From assembly GCF_000368045.1 (NCBI RefSeq), contig NZ_KB849229.1, forward strand, positions 149,824 to 206,923: a stretch of 57,100 nt of DNA. The letters are read 5' to 3'. Every line of letters begins with the position of its first letter. Positions within the stretch are counted from its first letter, which is position 1. A model generated the notes under the pieces. It worked only from the letters and a program-made list of their open reading frames with translations, did not search any database and was not told the DNA's origin. The DNA is from Acinetobacter johnsonii CIP 64.6 (GTDB lineage Bacteria; Pseudomonadota; Gammaproteobacteria; Pseudomonadales; Moraxellaceae). The position numbers were made by a program, and so were the translations under genes. Shown in pieces: positions 51,064-57,100 of the stretch.

Positions 51064-51483
51064 TTGTTTTTTAGAGCTGCGTTGCTACTGTCTTGTGTAG
51101 CTGTGTTTTTACAGATTGCTGTTTTTTTACAGCCTTTACTACCGACGCAATATCAAATTGCGCCGGTCTGTGAAACCATTTCGCGTGCGCTTTTACTCAA
51201 ACCAGTTGAACATCTCAGTTCTCATGCTGAAAAGCATTCAACACATCAGCATGAACTCAGTTCACAACATGCCGAACACAATCATCATGATGCAAGTCAT
51301 CAATGCCAATACTGTACGGTATATGGCAATCTCGTGCTGCCGCCTGATTTAGAGTTAAAAGCGGTACTTGACCGTATTCAAGTCCGTTTAATTGCATTCC
51401 AAAAAGCCTTTGCGCATGTTTGGTTTGCACTGCAACAACTCTTTTTACTACCTCAAGGGCGAGCACCGCCACTGTTTGTATAA
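51064..51483 (+). CDS. DUF2946-family His-rich protein
   Basis: A protein of about 139 residues with an N-terminal hydrophobic segment (RAALLLSCVAVFLQIAVFLQPL), a His-rich middle (HLSSHAEKHSTHQHE, HAEHNHHDASHQ) and a CQYC motif. The pattern fits DUF2946, often found next to copper genes. The start is uncertain: the frame is open from a TTG at 51025, but that codon lies inside the def terminator stem, so TTG 51064 is used. The His cluster and CxxC may bind copper. The OprC-like receptor gene follows 72 bases later. Confidence 0.7.
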   Translation: MFFRAALLLSCVAVFLQIAVFLQPLLPTQYQIAPVCETISRALLLKPVEHLSSHAEKHSTHQHELSSQHAEHNHHDASHQCQYCTVYGNLVLPPDLELKAVLDRIQVRLIAFQKAFAHVWFALQQLFLLPQGRAPPLFV

Positions 51484-51555
51484 ACCTAGACATATATTTT
51501 TCGGGTCTTAACGGACTCTAGCCTAGTTGTATTTATAGATTCAGTGAGAATAAAA

Positions 51556-53601
51556 ATGGCTCAGCCTACATTCTTTTTACAGCCTCTTGCGGCTGCGATT
51601 TCCCTTGCTTGTTTTTCAAGCGTCGTATTTGCCGCTGAAGCAGACAGTGCACACATTTTAGCACCTATCGTGGTGACGGCTCAGCAGGGCAATGATGCCC
51701 ATGGTCTGATTGTACATGCTGACCCTAAACAACCCACTCAGCCAATTCCTGCGGTTGATGGTGCAGCCTACCTACAAAGTATTGTGGGTTTTAACCAAAT
51801 CAAAAATGGTGGGGCGAATGGTGATGTCACCTTCCGCGGTATGTTTGGCTCACGTATTAAAATCCTCACAGATGGTACGGAAAATTTAGGCGCATGCCCA
51901 GGTCGTATGGATAATCCAGCTTCTTATGTCTCCCCTGAAAGCTACGACAAAATCACAGTCGTAAAAGGGCCACAAACTGTTCAGTATGCACATACTGGCT
52001 CAGCCGCAACTGTTATTTTTGAACGTGAACCTGAACAGCTCACTTCGGTGAAACCCTATCGCGGACAAGCCAGTGTCATGCTTGGCTCTTATGGTCGCTT
52101 GGATCAGAATGTTGAAGCCGCTGTTGGTGATGAAACGAAATACGCACGTTTAAATGCCAACCGTTCGATTGCAGATAGCTATCAAGATGGAGCTGGCAAT
52201 ACGGTTCCGTCCGATTGGGAAAAGTGGAATGCAGATCTTGCGCTGGGCTGGACTCCAAATGAGGACACATGGATAGAGCTGAAAGGTGGGAAGAGTGATG
52301 GTGAGGCAGTCTATGCTGGACGTAGCATGGATGGCTCTAAGTTTGCTCGTGAAAGTCTAGGTTTACATGTTGAAAAGAAAAACATTAGTGAGGTGATCAA
52401 GAAAGTCGAAGCGCAGGTGGACTATAGCTATAACGATCATGTCATGGATAATTTTAGTTTAAGAACGCCACCGACAACGACCATGACGATGCATGGTATG
52501 CAGATGACTGTGCCGAATAAGATGGAAATGGAAGTAACGCGCCGTACTTTGAATGCACGCGCTGCAATGACTTCTGAATGGGACAAAGTCAGCCTGATGA
52601 CAGGAATAGACTCGCAGAGCAATAAACATGGCGGCAATATGATTATGTATGCTATGCCGAGTATGAATTCTCCCTTTAAAACCAATATGGAATTTGAGTC
52701 TTATGGGGCTTTCGGTGAGCTGAGTTATGCATTCAATGATCAGCATAAACTGGTGACAGGTGCACGCGTCGATCAAGCGAAGATCGATAACTTAGCCACT
52801 GATACAGAACGTAAAGAAACCCTGCCAAGTGGTTTTGTTCGAATTGAAAGTGAACTTGCGGAACATGTTAAAACTTACGCAGGTTTGGGTTATGTAGAGC
52901 GTGTGCCTGATTATTGGGAATTGTTTAGTACCAAATACCATCAAAGTACAGGTACGACCTTTGCTGATTTAGAGAATGAAAAAACCGCGCAGTTTGATGC
53001 AGGTTATCAATATGAACAGGGTGCATTTAAATCATGGGCTTCAGTTTATGCAGGTTTGATTCAAGACTATATATTGGTGGCATATACTCCGACAGGTTCA
53101 ATGGGGCGGTTGGAAGCCAAAAGCCGAAATGTCGATGCAACCATTGCAGGTGCTGAAGCAGGTGTGGCTTACCAGTTGACGGATCAAATTCAAGCGGACA
53201 TCAGTGCCATGTATGCGTGGGGTGAAAATATAACGGATCACACCGCTTTACCGCAAATTGCACCATTAGAAGGGCGTTTCAATCTACGCTATGTGCAAGA
53301 GAAATATAATCTCGGTTTGTTATGGCGTGTGGTGGCAGCACAAGATCGTACCAGCTATCGAGAAGGCAATATCATTGGATACGATTTAGAAGACAGTAAA
53401 GGTTTTGGAACTTTGTCTTTAAATGGGACTTATAATATCCAAAAAGATCTAGACCTTTCAGTCGGAATAGATAATGTGCTGAATAAAAACTATGCCGAGC
53501 ATTTGAATAAACTTGGAAGTTCAGGCTTTGGTTATGCTGCAACAGAACAATTCAACAATATTGGACGTAATTATTGGGCGCGTATCAGTATGAAGTTCTA
53601 A
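51556..53601 (+). CDS. oprC: TonB-dependent copper receptor (OprC/NosA-like)
   Basis: A 681-residue outer-membrane receptor. A signal peptide (AAAISLACFSSVVFA) precedes a plug domain with the TonB-box-like IVVTAQ and the GACPGRMDNPASYVSPESYD segment, whose Cys/Met residues match the copper site of OprC. Met-rich loops (TTMTMHGMQMTVPNKMEMEV and MIMYAMPSM) are further potential Cu ligands. The barrel ends in IGRNYWARISMKF with a terminal Phe. ATG 51556 is preferred to the GTG at 51544. It probably works with the upstream DUF2946 protein. Confidence 0.93.
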   Translation: MAQPTFFLQPLAAAISLACFSSVVFAAEADSAHILAPIVVTAQQGNDAHGLIVHADPKQPTQPIPAVDGAAYLQSIVGFNQIKNGGANGDVTFRGMFGSRIKILTDGTENLGACPGRMDNPASYVSPESYDKITVVKGPQTVQYAHTGSAATVIFEREPEQLTSVKPYRGQASVMLGSYGRLDQNVEAAVGDETKYARLNANRSIADSYQDGAGNTVPSDWEKWNADLALGWTPNEDTWIELKGGKSDGEAVYAGRSMDGSKFARESLGLHVEKKNISEVIKKVEAQVDYSYNDHVMDNFSLRTPPTTTMTMHGMQMTVPNKMEMEVTRRTLNARAAMTSEWDKVSLMTGIDSQSNKHGGNMIMYAMPSMNSPFKTNMEFESYGAFGELSYAFNDQHKLVTGARVDQAKIDNLATDTERKETLPSGFVRIESELAEHVKTYAGLGYVERVPDYWELFSTKYHQSTGTTFADLENEKTAQFDAGYQYEQGAFKSWASVYAGLIQDYILVAYTPTGSMGRLEAKSRNVDATIAGAEAGVAYQLTDQIQADISAMYAWGENITDHTALPQIAPLEGRFNLRYVQEKYNLGLLWRVVAAQDRTSYREGNIIGYDLEDSKGFGTLSLNGTYNIQKDLDLSVGIDNVLNKNYAEHLNKLGSSGFGYAATEQFNNIGRNYWARISMKF

Positions 53602-53947
53602 ATATATTCTGGTGATTGGAAACAGCTATTCTAGAAATAGAATGGCTATTTTGGGTTCTAAGATAGAAATTGACTGAGAAAACAGCATTGTGAGTGGATA
53701 TTCACCATAAAAAGTAGAAAGAAACAGCGATTTAAATAAAATATTTAAATATTATTTCGATATATTTTTATTTAAATTAATTAAAACAATATATTAAGTT
53801 TAATTTGTGCGAATGTGATGGTGCGGTTTATGGCGCTAACTAGGAAGTAGGTAAATTTATTAAAAAATATTTTACATAAATAACAAATACTTATATCTTT
53901 ATGAGTTTGAAAAATAAACATGCAGAAATATTTATTGAGAAAAGGTG
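53602..53947. other. AT-rich region upstream of the rRNA promoter
   Basis: No gene is supported. The stretch 53740-53940 is extremely AT-rich with A and T tracts, consistent with an UP element or Fis-type activating region of the rRNA operon. Confidence 0.5.
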
Positions 53948-53975
53948 TTGCAAGGGATTAGAAATACTGTAGAAT
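53948..53975 (+). promoter_or_regulatory. rRNA operon promoter
   Basis: TTGCAA (53948-53953), 16 bases, then TAGAAT (53970-53975). The AT-rich run just upstream suits an UP element. Transcription would begin near 53982, about 330 bases before 16S. Confidence 0.7.
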
Positions 53976-54164
53976 GCACATCCATCGGCGGTGATGTTGA
54001 TTAAAACTTGTTGATAAACAAGGATTTAGCCCAAGCGGTAGAATCTGAGAGTCTTGAGTAAGTTTAAAATAATTAACAAAACCAGTTGACTTTCTCTGGA
54101 GAGAGAGTAGTATAGCCGACCTAGCTTGCTGATGACGAATCAGCAAGAAGATCATTAAGAGATT

Positions 54165-54187
54165 ATGAAGAACAACTTGTGTGGATT
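54165..54187 (+). other. 5' arm of the 16S rRNA processing stem
   Basis: The segment starting ATGAAGAACAACTTG before 16S is complementary, with one bulge, to 55875-55898 after 16S (ending GTTGTTCTTCAT). Together they form the long duplex expected to be cut by RNase III. A separate hairpin (CTTGCTGAT/ATCAGCAAG, 54125-54147) precedes it. Confidence 0.8.
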
Positions 54188-54313
54188 TTTACTGATTGAT
54201 CGATCGAAAATATTTCATTGATTGATGGTAGAAATTACTCGAAGTTTATTTGAGAAATATTTGTCAGAAAATTGATGAGCCAAGATTTGTAGCCATAAGC
54301 TACTAATGATTTT

Positions 54314-55851
<1,538 letters not shown>

Positions 55852-55912
55852 ACGAAAGATTGACGATTGGTAAGAATCCACAACAAGTTGTTCTTCATGA
55901 CGATGTATCTGA

Positions 55913-55989
<77 letters not shown>

Positions 55990-56057
55990 AATCTGACTAA
56001 CAAGCATTGTTAAATGCTGAATACAGAAAAACAGAGACATTGACTTATTGATAAGCT

Positions 56058-56133
56058 GGGGACTTAGCTTAGTTGGTAGAGCGCCTGCTTTGCACGCAGG
56101 AGGTCAGGAGTTCGACTCTCCTAGTCTCCACCA
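56058..56133 (+). tRNA. tRNA-Ala(TGC)
   Basis: A 76-nt tRNA with acceptor GGGGACT/AGTCTCC (one G-U pair), anticodon TGC in TTTGCAC, T-loop GTTCGACTC and encoded CCA. It follows tRNA-Ile by 68 bases. Confidence 0.95.
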
Positions 56134-56567
56134 AATTTCAAGAATAGAAAAACAATGTTTTTCCTTGAAATTTAAGCAAGAAGCTATGCTTCGCGCAGAT
56201 AGGTTGGATTACAGAAATTAGTAAGAAGTAGATATTGGTTTACATTTTATTAACTTCTGTGATTTATCACAGTTTCCTGACCTGACGAAGGCTGGAAAAA
56301 TCATTAACAGAATATATTTGAGTTGAAATAATTTGTTCATACTCGTTTTTAAGATCGACATTAACAGTGATTTATTACTGATTGATGAAGGTTGAAGAAA
56401 TGAGTTACTAGCGAAATTAACTGAATCAAGCGTTTTGGTATGTGAATTGAATTGAAGCTGTACAGTGTTTAAGTACACAGAACAACAAACTGTAAGGAAG
56501 TGATGAGAAATCATCATAGACTGTCTTAATCCTACTTGTAGGGATTAACGACTGTTTGGGGTTGTAT
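56134..56567 (+). other. Spacer between tRNA-Ala and 23S rRNA
   Basis: 434 bases without a gene. A hairpin-forming segment GAAGCTATGCTTC lies at 56180-56192, similar to units in the repeats after guaA. The segment just before 23S (AATCCTACTTGTAGGGATT, 56528-56546) forms a hairpin and probably belongs to the 23S processing stem, whose other arm is outside the window. Confidence 0.6.

Positions 56568-57100
<533 letters not shown>

Noticed and set aside
54030..54060. tRNA-like piece (TAGCCCAAGCGGTAGAA) in the rRNA leader
   Set aside because: No acceptor stem, anticodon arm or T arm can be completed around it.

Overview
The window looks like a chromosomal segment of an Acinetobacter species (Gammaproteobacteria, Moraxellaceae). 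This rests on the 16S rRNA gene, the AT-rich codon use, the gene content (zur-znuCB opposite znuA, atpIBEFHAGDC, def/LysM/dprA/tsaC, argS next to a SPOR protein) and the rRNA operon with tRNA-Ile and tRNA-Ala in its spacer. No database was searched; all family names come from motifs read in the translations.

Layout. 1-2998 is the end of an integrated element (prophage or island): a DUF1376-type gene cut by the window edge with a poly-serine hexanucleotide repeat, a small ORF, a tyrosine integrase, an excisionase-like protein, a divergent XRE regulator, and a non-coding stretch with repeated GGTCAC boxes. It abuts four identical tandem tRNA-Gly(GCC) genes (2999-3421). 3642-8216 holds bolA, a SirB2-type membrane protein, a ParA ATPase with a lipoprotein, LysE and DedA membrane proteins, and two small genes (DoxX, BOF) that each carry an apparent frameshift. 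8364-20000 is core metabolism: guaA, an Mrr-type nuclease, pirin, OsmC, GST, a hydrolase, a SPOR protein, argS and malic enzyme. Structured ~60 bp tandem repeats follow guaA and argS.

20101-26986 is a type VI secretion module: vgrG, a secreted small protein, an 806-residue protein with a lysozyme-like N-terminus and a LAS/MepA-like peptidase C-terminus, then a lipoprotein. The genes after vgrG overlap by one base or nearly touch and are markedly AT-rich. I read this as a two-warhead peptidoglycan effector between two candidate periplasmic immunity proteins. It is the best candidate for something undescribed here.

27086-32317 has a Dyp peroxidase, a LysE exporter, a DUF523 protein and the zinc uptake locus (zur-znuC-znuB facing znuA across a Zur box). 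32396-39719 is the complete F1Fo ATP synthase operon with a clear promoter and terminator. 40025-46994 holds poorly known envelope genes, a frameshifted RcnB-like gene, a glutathione peroxidase gene split by an IS3-family element with a 4-bp target duplication, two related lipoproteins and an EamA transporter. 47195-47356 looks like a free-standing small RNA gene. 47394-53601 carries tsaC, dprA, a LysM protein, def, a DUF2946 protein and an OprC-like copper receptor. 53948-57100 is the start of an rRNA operon (16S, tRNA-Ile, tRNA-Ala, partial 23S).
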